Translations under genes and position numbers: made by a program
Assembly (NCBI RefSeq): GCF_036245865.1
Contig: NZ_BTTW01000006.1
Span: 310,001 to 374,000, forward strand
Source: Corallococcus caeni
Lineage (GTDB): Bacteria; Myxococcota; Myxococcia; Myxococcales; Myxococcaceae
Direction: 5' to 3'
Length of the DNA stretch: 64,000 nt
Shown: positions 50,749-58,762 of the stretch, in pieces
How positions within the stretch are numbered: the stretch's first letter is position 1
Layout of the letters: each line of letters opens with the position of its first letter
The notes under the pieces: model-generated
What the model saw: only the letters and a program-made list of their open reading frames with translations
Database searches by the model: none
Told to the model about the DNA's origin: nothing

Positions 50749-51645
50749 TCAGCGGGCCACGTGCTGTTTCACGGAGTCCGTGATGGCGTCCTTGAGCACG
50801 CGCGCCGCGGCGGTGAGCGAGCCCTGCCCCCGATGCACGAGCGCCACCTGCCTGCGCGGACTGCCCCGGGCGAGCGCCACCACGTCGAAGCCGTGGGCGG
50901 GGGCGTCCTTCGCCATGAGCCGGGGCACGAGCGCCAGCCCCAGGCCGCGCTCCACCATGCGGCCCAGCGCCTCGGCGGTGTCCGTCTCCAGGGCCACCTT
51001 CGGCGTCACGCCGCGCGCCTCGCACGCCGCTTCCACCGCGCGCGTGCCCACCATGTTGGGGATGCGGACCCACGTCTCCTCGGTCAGCTCCTGGAGCGCC
51101 ACGGGCCGTCCCAGCCGCGTCAGCCGGTGGCCCCGGGGAACCGCGAGCACCAGGGGCTCGTCCCACAGCAACTGCGTGACCAGGTCCACCCGGCGCACGG
51201 GCAGCGTGAGGATGGCCAGGTCGAGCGTGCCTCGGGCCACGCCTTCCTCCAGCACGGGGGCGTGGTCCTGGACCAGGCGGGGCCGCACCTCCGGGTGGGC
51301 GGGGACGAAGGCGGCCATCAGGTCCGGGGCGAGGAAGGCGCCCACGGTGGGCAGCACGCCCAGCACCACGGGGCCGCGAGGCGTGCCGGCCAGGCGCTCC
51401 AGCTCCGCGCGACCCGACGCCATGGCCTCCAGCGCGCGGGTGGCGTGCGGCAGGAAGCGCTCCCCCGCGTCGGTGAGGACGGCGCCGGAGGGCGTGCGCA
51501 CCAGGAGGCGGGCGCCTACCTCTGCCTCCAGGGCCTGGAGCTGCCGGGACAGGCCGGACTGGGAGAGCCCCAGTCCGCGCGCGGCGGTGGAGACGCGCCC
51601 CTCGCGGGCGACCTGCAGGAAGGCTCGGAGCTGTTCGGAGGTCAT
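50749..51645 (-). CDS. LysR-family transcriptional regulator
   Basis: Protein of 298 aa. The winged HTH covers residues 1-60 (TAARGLGLSQSGLSRQLQALEAEVGARLLVR in part), followed by the periplasmic-binding-like effector domain. It is divergent from an MFS efflux gene with only 70 bp between starts, the standard arrangement for LysR control of its neighbour. A T-N11-A palindrome is in that gap. Confidence 0.92.
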   Translation of the reverse strand: MTSEQLRAFLQVAREGRVSTAARGLGLSQSGLSRQLQALEAEVGARLLVRTPSGAVLTDAGERFLPHATRALEAMASGRAELERLAGTPRGPVVLGVLPTVGAFLAPDLMAAFVPAHPEVRPRLVQDHAPVLEEGVARGTLDLAILTLPVRRVDLVTQLLWDEPLVLAVPRGHRLTRLGRPVALQELTEETWVRIPNMVGTRAVEAACEARGVTPKVALETDTAEALGRMVERGLGLALVPRLMAKDAPAHGFDVVALARGSPRRQVALVHRGQGSLTAAARVLKDAITDSVKQHVAR

Positions 51646-51674
51646 GCGGGATGCGCAAGGAGCCTATGCCGAAG

Positions 51675-51689
51675 ATGCGATTTCCGCAT
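51675..51689. promoter_or_regulatory. LysR-type T-N11-A box
   Basis: ATGCG-ATTTC-CGCAT is a 5-bp inverted repeat that fits the LysR consensus T-N11-A. It lies between the divergent lysR and MFS genes, 27 bp upstream of the MFS start. A second inverted pair, TGCGGGA and TCCCGCA, flanks it at greater distance. Specificity cannot be proven by eye. Confidence 0.55.
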
Positions 51690-51715
51690 GTCCCGCAGGG
51701 GCGTAAGGAGGGGGA

Positions 51716-53089
51716 ATGGATGGAAGCGGTGTGACGGCGGAAGCGGACAGCCGGATGCGGCCGGGCGGGGCGCGGCGGGTGGCCACGGGGGCGGTGCTGC
51801 TGGCCCTGGTGGTGAGCGCCTTCGAGGGCACGGTGGTGACGAGCGCCATGCCCACCATCACCCGGGAGCTGGGCGGGGACGCGCTCTACTCGTGGGTGTT
51901 CTCCGCGTTCCTCTTCGCGTCGACGGTGGGCGTGCTGGTGAGCGGGAAGCTGGCGGACCGGCTGGGGCGCAAGCCGGTTTTCTTCGCGGGGATGGGGCTG
52001 TTCCTGCTGGGGTCCGCGCTGTGCGGCCTGGCCACGTCGGTGCCGGCGCTGGTGGGCTTCCGGGTGATGCAGGGGCTGGGCGCGGGGGCGTTGCAGCCCA
52101 CGACGCTGACCATCAGCGCGGACCTCTACACGCTGCGCGAGCGGGCGGCCATCCAGGGCCTCTTCACCGGCGCGTGGGGCGCGGCGAACGCGCTGGGGCC
52201 GCTGATTGGCGGCTGGCTGGTGATGCACGCGTCGTGGCGGTGGGTGTTCCTGGTGAACCTGCCGGTGGGCGTGCTGTCCGCGCTGCTGTTGCACCTGTCC
52301 TACCGGGACCCGCCCCGGCACGAGGGGACGACGCTGGAGCCCTGGGGGCCGGTGCTGGCGGGGAGCACGGTGGCGCTGCTGCTCTTCGCGCTGGAGCCGG
52401 GCGCGGCGCAGGCGCGAGAGCTGTGCGCGCTGGGGGCGTTGGTGGGGACGGCGCTGTTCGTGTGGCAGCAGGGGAGGACGTCCGCGCCGCTGTTGCCGGC
52501 GGTGCTGGTGCGGGACCGGACGGTGGTGAGCGGCATCGCGGGCGGGCTGTTCGCGGGCGCGCTGCTGTACACGATGTCGGCGTGGGTGCCGCTGTGGATG
52601 ACGGAGCAGGGCGGGCATTCGCCCATCGGCGCGGGGCTGGCGCTGGTGCCGATGCTGCTGGGCTGGTCGGTGGGGTCCACGTTCGGGGTGAAGGTGCTGG
52701 TGCGGGGCGGGATGCGCGCGAGCGTGGGGCTGGGGTTCACGCTGGCGGCGACGGGCGCTGGGCTGTTGTCGGTGGCGGCGCTGCGGGGCTGGGGGATTCC
52801 GGCCACGTTCGCGGCGCTGGCGTTGGTGGGCATGGGCGTGGGACCGGCGGCGAGCAGCTCGCTCCTGGGGCCACAGTCGCGGGCGCCGTGGCGGTACCGG
52901 GGCATCGTGACGAGCACGCTCTATTCGATGCGGCTGTTGGGCGGCTCCCTGGCGGTGGCGGCGCTGTCGCTGGCGCGAGGGCACTTCGCCACCCAGTTCG
53001 CCATCGCCGCGGGGCTCACGGCGGTGGCCGCGCTAGGCATGGCGCTGGCGGCGCCGGGCCTGGAGGGCAACGTCCCGCGGGAGGGGTGA
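51716..53089 (+). CDS. MFS drug efflux transporter (DHA2, 14-TMS type)
   Basis: Membrane protein of 457 aa with about 14 hydrophobic segments. Motif A is seen in GKLADRLGRKPVFF and motif C in LGPLIGGWLVMHASWRWVFLVNLPVG, typical of drug:H+ antiporters such as QacA or EmrB. RBS AAGGAGGGGG precedes the ATG. Expression is probably set by the divergent LysR regulator. Confidence 0.92.
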   Translation: MDGSGVTAEADSRMRPGGARRVATGAVLLALVVSAFEGTVVTSAMPTITRELGGDALYSWVFSAFLFASTVGVLVSGKLADRLGRKPVFFAGMGLFLLGSALCGLATSVPALVGFRVMQGLGAGALQPTTLTISADLYTLRERAAIQGLFTGAWGAANALGPLIGGWLVMHASWRWVFLVNLPVGVLSALLLHLSYRDPPRHEGTTLEPWGPVLAGSTVALLLFALEPGAAQARELCALGALVGTALFVWQQGRTSAPLLPAVLVRDRTVVSGIAGGLFAGALLYTMSAWVPLWMTEQGGHSPIGAGLALVPMLLGWSVGSTFGVKVLVRGGMRASVGLGFTLAATGAGLLSVAALRGWGIPATFAALALVGMGVGPAASSSLLGPQSRAPWRYRGIVTSTLYSMRLLGGSLAVAALSLARGHFATQFAIAAGLTAVAALGMALAAPGLEGNVPREG

Positions 53090-53112
53090 TCAAACCCGTC
53101 CCAGCAGCTGCT

Positions 53113-55344
53113 TCACCGGGGCTCGCCCAGCTCTCGCAGGAAGAACCGGCGCACGTCGTCCTGGTAGTACCTGCCTTCGGGGCCGTGTCCCTCGCCGGGC
53201 ATCAGCAACAGGTCGAATGGCTTGTTCGCCCGCACCAGCGCCTGGGCCATCCGCATCGTCGTGGACAGCGAGGCGTTCACGTCGCTCGTGCCGTGCATCA
53301 GCTTGAGCGCCCCCTGGAGCTTGTCCGCCAGGGCCTCGTTGGAGCCCGCCGCGTAGCCCTCGGGGTTCTCCGACAGCAGGCCCATGTTGGGCTCGTTGAT
53401 GACGGCTTCTTCCGTCAGGGCCCCCGGCGCTCCCGCGTAGCCCGCCTTGAAGAACTCCGGCGCCGTCAGCATGCCCCGCAGCGCGAAGTAGCCTCCCCAG
53501 GAGTGGCCGTGGATGCCCACCCGCTCCAGGTCCATGTAGGGCCGGCTGGCGGCCACCTGCTTCAGCGCCGCGACGTGGTCCGGAATCTCCGTCTGGCCCA
53601 CGCGGCCGTAGTTCACGTCCTGGAACGCCTTGCTCCGCCCCGGCGTCCCCCGTGCATCCAGCACCATCGTGATGAACCCGAGCTGTGCCAGCGAATGCGC
53701 GATGACGGACTCGTACGGGCCCACGTAGCTCCAGGGCACCACCGTGGTGAACGGCCCCGCGTAGATGACGTCGATGACCGGGTAGCGCTTCTTCGGGTCG
53801 AAGTTCCAGGGCTTGTACAGCACGCCGTACAGGGGCGTGACGCCGTCCGCGGCCTTGACCGTGATTCCCTCCGGCGGCGTGTAGTGCAGCTCCGCCAGGG
53901 CGCTCGTGTCCGCCTTCGCGAAGCGGAAGGACGCGCGACCGTCCGTGGACGCCACGTCCCAGACCCGGGGCTGCTCGCGCGTGGAGTGCCCATCCACGAA
54001 GGACCGCGTGGACGGTGACAGCACGGGCCGGTGCATGCCGGGCTCTGGCGACAGCCGCTTCAGCGCCCCGCCCGCGGTCAGCGCCCGATACACCAGCCGG
54101 TCATAGGGCGCCCCGGGTTCCGCGGAGGCGAGCACGAAGAAGACGTCCGACCTCGGCGCGATGCCCACCACCGCGTGGACCGGAAACGCGCCCCGGGTCA
54201 GCTGGCGCACGAGCCTGCCGGAATAGTCATACAGGTAGACGTGGCGCCAGCCATCGCGCTCGGACATCCAGAGGAAGTGCTGGTTGTCCGGCAGCGGCTT
54301 CACCTGCTGGGCCCAGCCGCCCGCCACGAAGTCCAGCGCCCCCACGAACGTGTCCTTGCGCTCCTCGCGCAGCACGCGGCGGCGCTTGCCCGTCGCCGGG
54401 TCCACCGCCACCAGGTCCAACCGCTTGCCATCCCGGGAGAGCTGGAGCACCAGCCCTTCACGGCCGTCCGGACGCCAACCCGCGAACCAGTCGTAGCTCT
54501 CCACGGCGTCACCCGGCGCGGGGGCCACCTGCCCCGTCTCCACCGTGACGAAGTGCAGCTCCGAGCGCATCAGCGGCGTGCCCGTCTTGGAGTAGGGGAC
54601 CCACGTCACCTTCTCCACCGGGGTGGAGTAGTCCACCAGCGGCAGCCGGTGCATGCCCCGCATGTCGTCGCGCCAGACCGCCACGAACCGGCCCTGGGGG
54701 GACCACGCCGCTTCCGGCACCCGCCACGGCGAGTCCTCCGTGCCGGTGCGCTCCACGCGGGCGGCGCCCTTCGCGTCCACCACCGCGAACCCCGTGTCCC
54801 GCTGCACCGCGACCGCCCCACCGTCCGGCGACAGGACGTTGCCGGGCACGAGCGACAGCGCGACCGGATGCGTGGGCTCCACCGCCACGAGGCGCTTGCC
54901 CGTGAGGCCCAGCGAGAACGCCCGGCCCTGGATGGCGAAGACGAGGGCCTTCGCGTCGGGGGTGAGCGTGAAGGGCATGACTGGCGGCAACGTCACCGGC
55001 TTGCCGAGCAGCTGCGTGAGCTGGGAGCGCAGCGACTCCGCGTCCAGCAGGGGCTGCTGGGTGCGCCGCTGCGCATCCACCAGGACCCAGGTGTCCCGGT
55101 AGGGCTCGACCCTGGACCCGTACACGAACCGCTCGCCCTCGGGCAGCCACCGGGGCGGCGTCAGCGTGTCCCGGATGCGGTCCGGCCAGCGGAGCGAGGC
55201 TTGCGAGAAGTCGAGCCGCGCCTGGAGCGTGTCGCTGGCCTCCGCTCCCGCCGCCGGCATCCAGGGGACGGCGAGCCCCGCGAGGAGCAACGCGATGCGC
55301 GCACGCGACAGGAGTCCATCACGGTGGGGCAGGGGAGGCGTCAT
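53113..55344 (-). CDS. S9 prolyl oligopeptidase family (DPP IV-like), secreted
   Basis: Protein of 743 aa with a signal peptide (IALLLAGLAVPWMPAAGA). A beta-propeller (about 60-480) precedes the catalytic domain: GIHGHSWGGYFALRG with Ser615, then the Asp in GTSDVNA and His in GEGHGP. DPP IV-type enzymes trim dipeptides from the N-terminus. ATG at 55344 discards an upstream open frame without a signal. It lies 32 bp downstream of the MocR regulator on the same strand and is probably in its operon. Confidence 0.93.
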   Translation of the reverse strand: MTPPLPHRDGLLSRARIALLLAGLAVPWMPAAGAEASDTLQARLDFSQASLRWPDRIRDTLTPPRWLPEGERFVYGSRVEPYRDTWVLVDAQRRTQQPLLDAESLRSQLTQLLGKPVTLPPVMPFTLTPDAKALVFAIQGRAFSLGLTGKRLVAVEPTHPVALSLVPGNVLSPDGGAVAVQRDTGFAVVDAKGAARVERTGTEDSPWRVPEAAWSPQGRFVAVWRDDMRGMHRLPLVDYSTPVEKVTWVPYSKTGTPLMRSELHFVTVETGQVAPAPGDAVESYDWFAGWRPDGREGLVLQLSRDGKRLDLVAVDPATGKRRRVLREERKDTFVGALDFVAGGWAQQVKPLPDNQHFLWMSERDGWRHVYLYDYSGRLVRQLTRGAFPVHAVVGIAPRSDVFFVLASAEPGAPYDRLVYRALTAGGALKRLSPEPGMHRPVLSPSTRSFVDGHSTREQPRVWDVASTDGRASFRFAKADTSALAELHYTPPEGITVKAADGVTPLYGVLYKPWNFDPKKRYPVIDVIYAGPFTTVVPWSYVGPYESVIAHSLAQLGFITMVLDARGTPGRSKAFQDVNYGRVGQTEIPDHVAALKQVAASRPYMDLERVGIHGHSWGGYFALRGMLTAPEFFKAGYAGAPGALTEEAVINEPNMGLLSENPEGYAAGSNEALADKLQGALKLMHGTSDVNASLSTTMRMAQALVRANKPFDLLLMPGEGHGPEGRYYQDDVRRFFLRELGEPR

Positions 55345-55376
55345 GGGCAGGCTCCAGGAAGCAGTGGATGGAAACG

Positions 55377-56762
55377 TCACGCCAGGCGGCGGGGGGCAGG
55401 GACGGAGAGGAGCTCCGCCAGCGTCTTCAGTCCCCGCTCCAGCTCCTCGCGGGAGCCGGCCGCGCCCAGTGACACGCGGAGCGCATTGGGCGCATGGCCC
55501 GGCCGGGCCGAGAACAGGTGCGCCGGGCCGAGCAGCACGTCGCGCGCGGCGGCTTCTTCGACCAGCCCCGTGGCGCGGCGATGCTCGGGAATGGGCATCC
55601 ACAGGAAGTACGCGCTGGCGTGCGCGACGTAGGGATGGCCCTTCAGCACCTTCGCGGCCAGGGACTGGCGGGCCGTGGCTTCGGCCCGCCGCGCGTCGCG
55701 GAGGGACTCGGCGGTGCCGTCCGTCACCCATTGCGTGGCCAGCTCATGCAAGAGGGGCGACCCCGACCAGACCGTCGCCGCGGCGGCCTGCTCCAGCGCC
55801 AGCCGTGCATGGACCGGCGCCCGGATGTAGCCGACGCGCAGCGCGGGCAGCACGGCCTTGGACAGGCTCGCCAGGTGATACGTCCGCTCGGGAGCCAGGG
55901 CGGCCAGGGGCGCGGGCGCCTTCGCCACGAGCGGCGCCAGCGCGCCGTTTTCAATGACGGTGACGTCGAACTCGCGGCAGACCTCGACCAGCGCCTGCCG
56001 CCGCTTCAGCGGCATGACGGCCGTGGTCGGGTTGTGGTTCGTGGGCGTGCAGTAGAGCACCCGCGCCTTGGTCCTCCGGCAGGCCTCCGCGAGCGCCTCG
56101 GGCACCAGCCCCTCCGCGTCGAGCGCCACCGGGTGCGTGGGCAGCCGGAGAAGCTCCGCCGCGGCGAGGACCCCCGGATAGGTGACGTCCTCCACCAGCA
56201 AGCCACCCGGGTTCGCGAGCAGGGACAAGACCATCAAGGTCGCGTGCTGGGCCCCGCCGCAAACGAGGACCTCTTCGCTCGTGGCGGGGACCCCCGCGAG
56301 GTCCAACCAGCGAACCCCCGCCGCCCGCTGGGCGCCAGTGCCCGCATGTGCCTGATAGCCACTGAGCGCGCCCAGGTCCGCGCGCTCGCCCAGCCGCCGG
56401 AGCGCGGCGGCCAGCGCCAGATGTCCCACGTCCCCGGGGACGATGGGCACCGCCGTGGGCCCCAGGTCGATGCGGGTCCGGTCGAGCTGGGGCGAGTAGC
56501 GGTCTCCCTCCCGCAGGTCCCGCACGAACGTCCCGTTGCCCACCTGGCTCCAGATGAGTCCTCGCCGCTCCGCCTCCGCGTAGGCCCGGGTCACGGTCCC
56601 CAGCGAAGTCCCCAGCGTGCTCGCGAGCTCCCGATGCGTGGGCAGCCGGTCCCCCGCGCGCAGCTTCCCCGCGCTGATGTCCGCGGCCAGTGCATCCACG
56701 AGCGCCCCGTAGAGGGGGCCCTCGGAGCGTTTCAGGCGGGGCTTCCAATTGGAGCGGGACAT
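55377..56762 (-). CDS. MocR/PdxR-type GntR regulator with aminotransferase domain
   Basis: Protein of 461 aa. The GntR winged HTH (about 12-80) has LPTHRELASTLGTSLGTVTRAYAEAERRGLI. The class I aminotransferase-like part has the PLP lysine in HLASLSKAVLP. The usual Asp/Tyr pair in the I-E-D-D-x-Y motif is replaced by VIENGALAPL, so PLP binding may be weaker or different. A 22-bp palindrome sits just upstream of the start. It likely controls itself and the downstream peptidase gene. Confidence 0.88.
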   Translation of the reverse strand: MSRSNWKPRLKRSEGPLYGALVDALAADISAGKLRAGDRLPTHRELASTLGTSLGTVTRAYAEAERRGLIWSQVGNGTFVRDLREGDRYSPQLDRTRIDLGPTAVPIVPGDVGHLALAAALRRLGERADLGALSGYQAHAGTGAQRAAGVRWLDLAGVPATSEEVLVCGGAQHATLMVLSLLANPGGLLVEDVTYPGVLAAAELLRLPTHPVALDAEGLVPEALAEACRRTKARVLYCTPTNHNPTTAVMPLKRRQALVEVCREFDVTVIENGALAPLVAKAPAPLAALAPERTYHLASLSKAVLPALRVGYIRAPVHARLALEQAAAATVWSGSPLLHELATQWVTDGTAESLRDARRAEATARQSLAAKVLKGHPYVAHASAYFLWMPIPEHRRATGLVEEAAARDVLLGPAHLFSARPGHAPNALRVSLGAAGSREELERGLKTLAELLSVPAPRRLA

Positions 56763-56766
56763 AGCT

Positions 56767-56788
56767 CAGATTGTACCATGACAATCTG
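56767..56788. promoter_or_regulatory. 22-bp palindromic operator upstream of the MocR gene
   Basis: CAGATTGT-ACCATG-ACAATCTG has perfect 8-bp arms and ends 4 bp before the start codon. On the minus strand it contains TACAAT, a good -10 box, close enough to the ATG that the transcript would be nearly leaderless. The most likely use is autoregulation. Confidence 0.72.
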
Positions 56789-56834
56789 GAGCTTGTGCCA
56801 GGGCTCCCGTTCGCCGGCTTCCCGCCTGACGGCA

Positions 56835-57404
56835 CTACACTTCCGTGAAGTGCATGCCGGTGGCGCCGGTGCGCTCCAGGGCCGTCTTCAGGTCCTCGGA
56901 GACGATGAGGGACAATTTCCAGCCCCAGGGACGGAAGATCTTCGCGTTCCCCACCTTCGATTTGTCGATGCGCATGATGTCGACAGAACGGTACTCACCC
57001 ATTCGCTCAGGCTTGCCGTGCCTGGTCTCCCAGAATCGAACTCCCTCCGAAGCCTGCTCATCAATGCATCGGATGACGCGAGTGGTGACCAGGATGACGT
57101 ATTGATCCGGGTGCTTGGAAATGGTGACCGGGATGAGTTGCACCTCGTCCGCCGCGTGCTCGAGCAGGGCGTTGGCGAGCTTGACGTGGATGACAGGGGT
57201 CATCCCGAAAGCAATCCACGAGAAATCCAGCGGCCTGCCTGGCTCGGCAATTGGAACGGTCAGTGGCCCTTGAAGCTGGACGGGAGTCCCACGGGTAAAC
57301 ATCCATGGGTCTTCCTCTTCCTGCCGGAGGTCATTCCAGGGAGGGTCGAGAACCCAGATGCCTTCCTGAACGTCCATGCCAAGGTCAAAGTAGCGGGCAG
57401 CCAT
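56835..57404 (-). CDS. Imm11 family immunity protein
   Basis: Protein of 189 aa of the Imm11/DUF1629 family found next to polymorphic toxins. Signatures: AARYFDLGMDV at the start, HPDQYVILVTTRVIRCIDE, GEYRSVDIMRIDKSKVGNAKIFRPWGW in part, and the C-terminal ALERTGATGMHF. No signal peptide, as expected for protection of the cytoplasm. It starts 6 bp after the stop of the nuclease toxin gene, so it should be its antidote. Local base composition is lower in G+C than the neighbouring genes, hinting at transfer. Confidence 0.88.
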   Translation of the reverse strand: MAARYFDLGMDVQEGIWVLDPPWNDLRQEEEDPWMFTRGTPVQLQGPLTVPIAEPGRPLDFSWIAFGMTPVIHVKLANALLEHAADEVQLIPVTISKHPDQYVILVTTRVIRCIDEQASEGVRFWETRHGKPERMGEYRSVDIMRIDKSKVGNAKIFRPWGWKLSLIVSEDLKTALERTGATGMHFTEV

Positions 57405-57410
57405 GGATTA

Positions 57411-58742
57411 CTAATGTCCTCGGTTCGCGGTCAGCAGCTTGTTGATGGGAGTCCCAGCAGTTGAAGCTTCTTTAGCCAGTTCCCGCAGCGCATCCGTGAG
57501 TGCTTCACGGCATTGCGTGACGGTGCGGCAGTCTCTTGTGAAGAGCGTCAGCCGCCGGAAAACCAAGTCATGATATTCCCTGGGATGAGGGCCTCGGTGC
57601 CCTTGGACCTCGACGATGTTCTCCGGGTCCTTCAGCTCCATCCCTGCCTTCTTGAAGATGCGCCGGAAGAGTGGGGTCCAAGGACCACCGTTGTTAGCCG
57701 ACTTCTCATTCCGGATGGTGGCCAGATGGTGACGCTGGGGCTTCCCGGGCCGGGATGACATTGCGACCGCGTTGGGCGCGAGCGCGATGGTGAAGCCCTC
57801 GGCCGTCATGGCCACGGAGCGCACGCCTGCAAGCGCCACGTACTGGAGGCCTGCCTGTGTCTCCACCGCGACCGCGGCCTGCGCGGAGCCCGGCAGGGTC
57901 GGGGCCTTCATCGCGAGCCCCACCGTGTTGCCTATGGCCGCCGTGGCCAGCATCACGAAGACTCGCGCGGCGTTCTTGCCCAGCACCGCTCCGTAGGCCT
58001 CGCCCGCGTCACGCACCTGGAGGAACGTGGTGGCCTGGTCCACGTGGCGCACCAGCGTCACCCAGCCATCGAGGAGGGTCCACACGGTGTCCACGCCCAG
58101 GTAGGCAATGGCCGTGGCGGTGATGAGCGCGGCGAGCCCCTTGGACAAGGGCTCCGGCATGGCCCAGAGCAGCAGGTACATCGTCACGGTGGAGGTCATC
58201 GTGGCCATGACGGCCTGGGGACTCGCCATGCCCTCCAGGGCTTCGGCCGTCTCGCGCCAGACGGAGTCCATCGCGATGGCCATCGCCAGCGCATAGCGGC
58301 CATCACTGCCCAGCAGCGGGCCCTCGTCCAACAAGCGCAGGCAGTCCCCGGCCTGCTTGCGCTTCTGGCCGCACCACTGCTTGTAGCCGCGCGTCAGGTC
58401 GTCGGACGCGTCCAGAAGCCGCAGCTCCCGGGCCTCGTCCTCACCCAGCGGGACAATCCGCCGGGTGCGCTCCTGGAAGCCGAAGAGGCCGCTGCGCTCC
58501 GGCAGGCCGAACAGCTCCCGCGCTTGCCGCAGGGGATGGGCGAAGGGCCGCACGTCCCGCGCGAGCGTCCTCACGGCCACCTTGAACTCGTCCTCCTCCA
58601 GCCGGGCCTCGGAAGAGGACGCGTCCTCCCGGGGCGTGACGGCGACCCGCTCGCCGTCGTCCAGCTCCAGCCGCACGACCCGCGTCGTCGCGCAGCCCGA
58701 CACGAGCAGTCCCAGCAGCAGTGCCCAGCCCAGCCGCTTCAT
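57411..58742 (-). CDS. SitA-like lipoprotein toxin with C-terminal AHH nuclease domain
   Basis: Protein of 443 aa. The signal and lipobox LLVSGC are followed by TTRVVRLELDDG, as in SitA polymorphic toxins. Residues about 60-330 are a conserved delivery region with hydrophobic segments (MTSTVTMYLLLWAM, IAYLGVDTVWTLL). The C-terminal ~105 residues are an AHH/HNH-type nuclease: RHHLATIRNEKSANNGGPW in part, then EVQGHRGPHPREYHDLV. In myxobacteria SitA toxins spread between kin by TraA/TraB outer-membrane exchange; that route is inferred. GGGAGG precedes the ATG at 58742. The imm11 gene follows. Confidence 0.88.
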   Translation of the reverse strand: MKRLGWALLLGLLVSGCATTRVVRLELDDGERVAVTPREDASSSEARLEEDEFKVAVRTLARDVRPFAHPLRQARELFGLPERSGLFGFQERTRRIVPLGEDEARELRLLDASDDLTRGYKQWCGQKRKQAGDCLRLLDEGPLLGSDGRYALAMAIAMDSVWRETAEALEGMASPQAVMATMTSTVTMYLLLWAMPEPLSKGLAALITATAIAYLGVDTVWTLLDGWVTLVRHVDQATTFLQVRDAGEAYGAVLGKNAARVFVMLATAAIGNTVGLAMKAPTLPGSAQAAVAVETQAGLQYVALAGVRSVAMTAEGFTIALAPNAVAMSSRPGKPQRHHLATIRNEKSANNGGPWTPLFRRIFKKAGMELKDPENIVEVQGHRGPHPREYHDLVFRRLTLFTRDCRTVTQCREALTDALRELAKEASTAGTPINKLLTANRGH

Positions 58743-58762
58743 GCCTGCCTCCCGAGCGCGCT

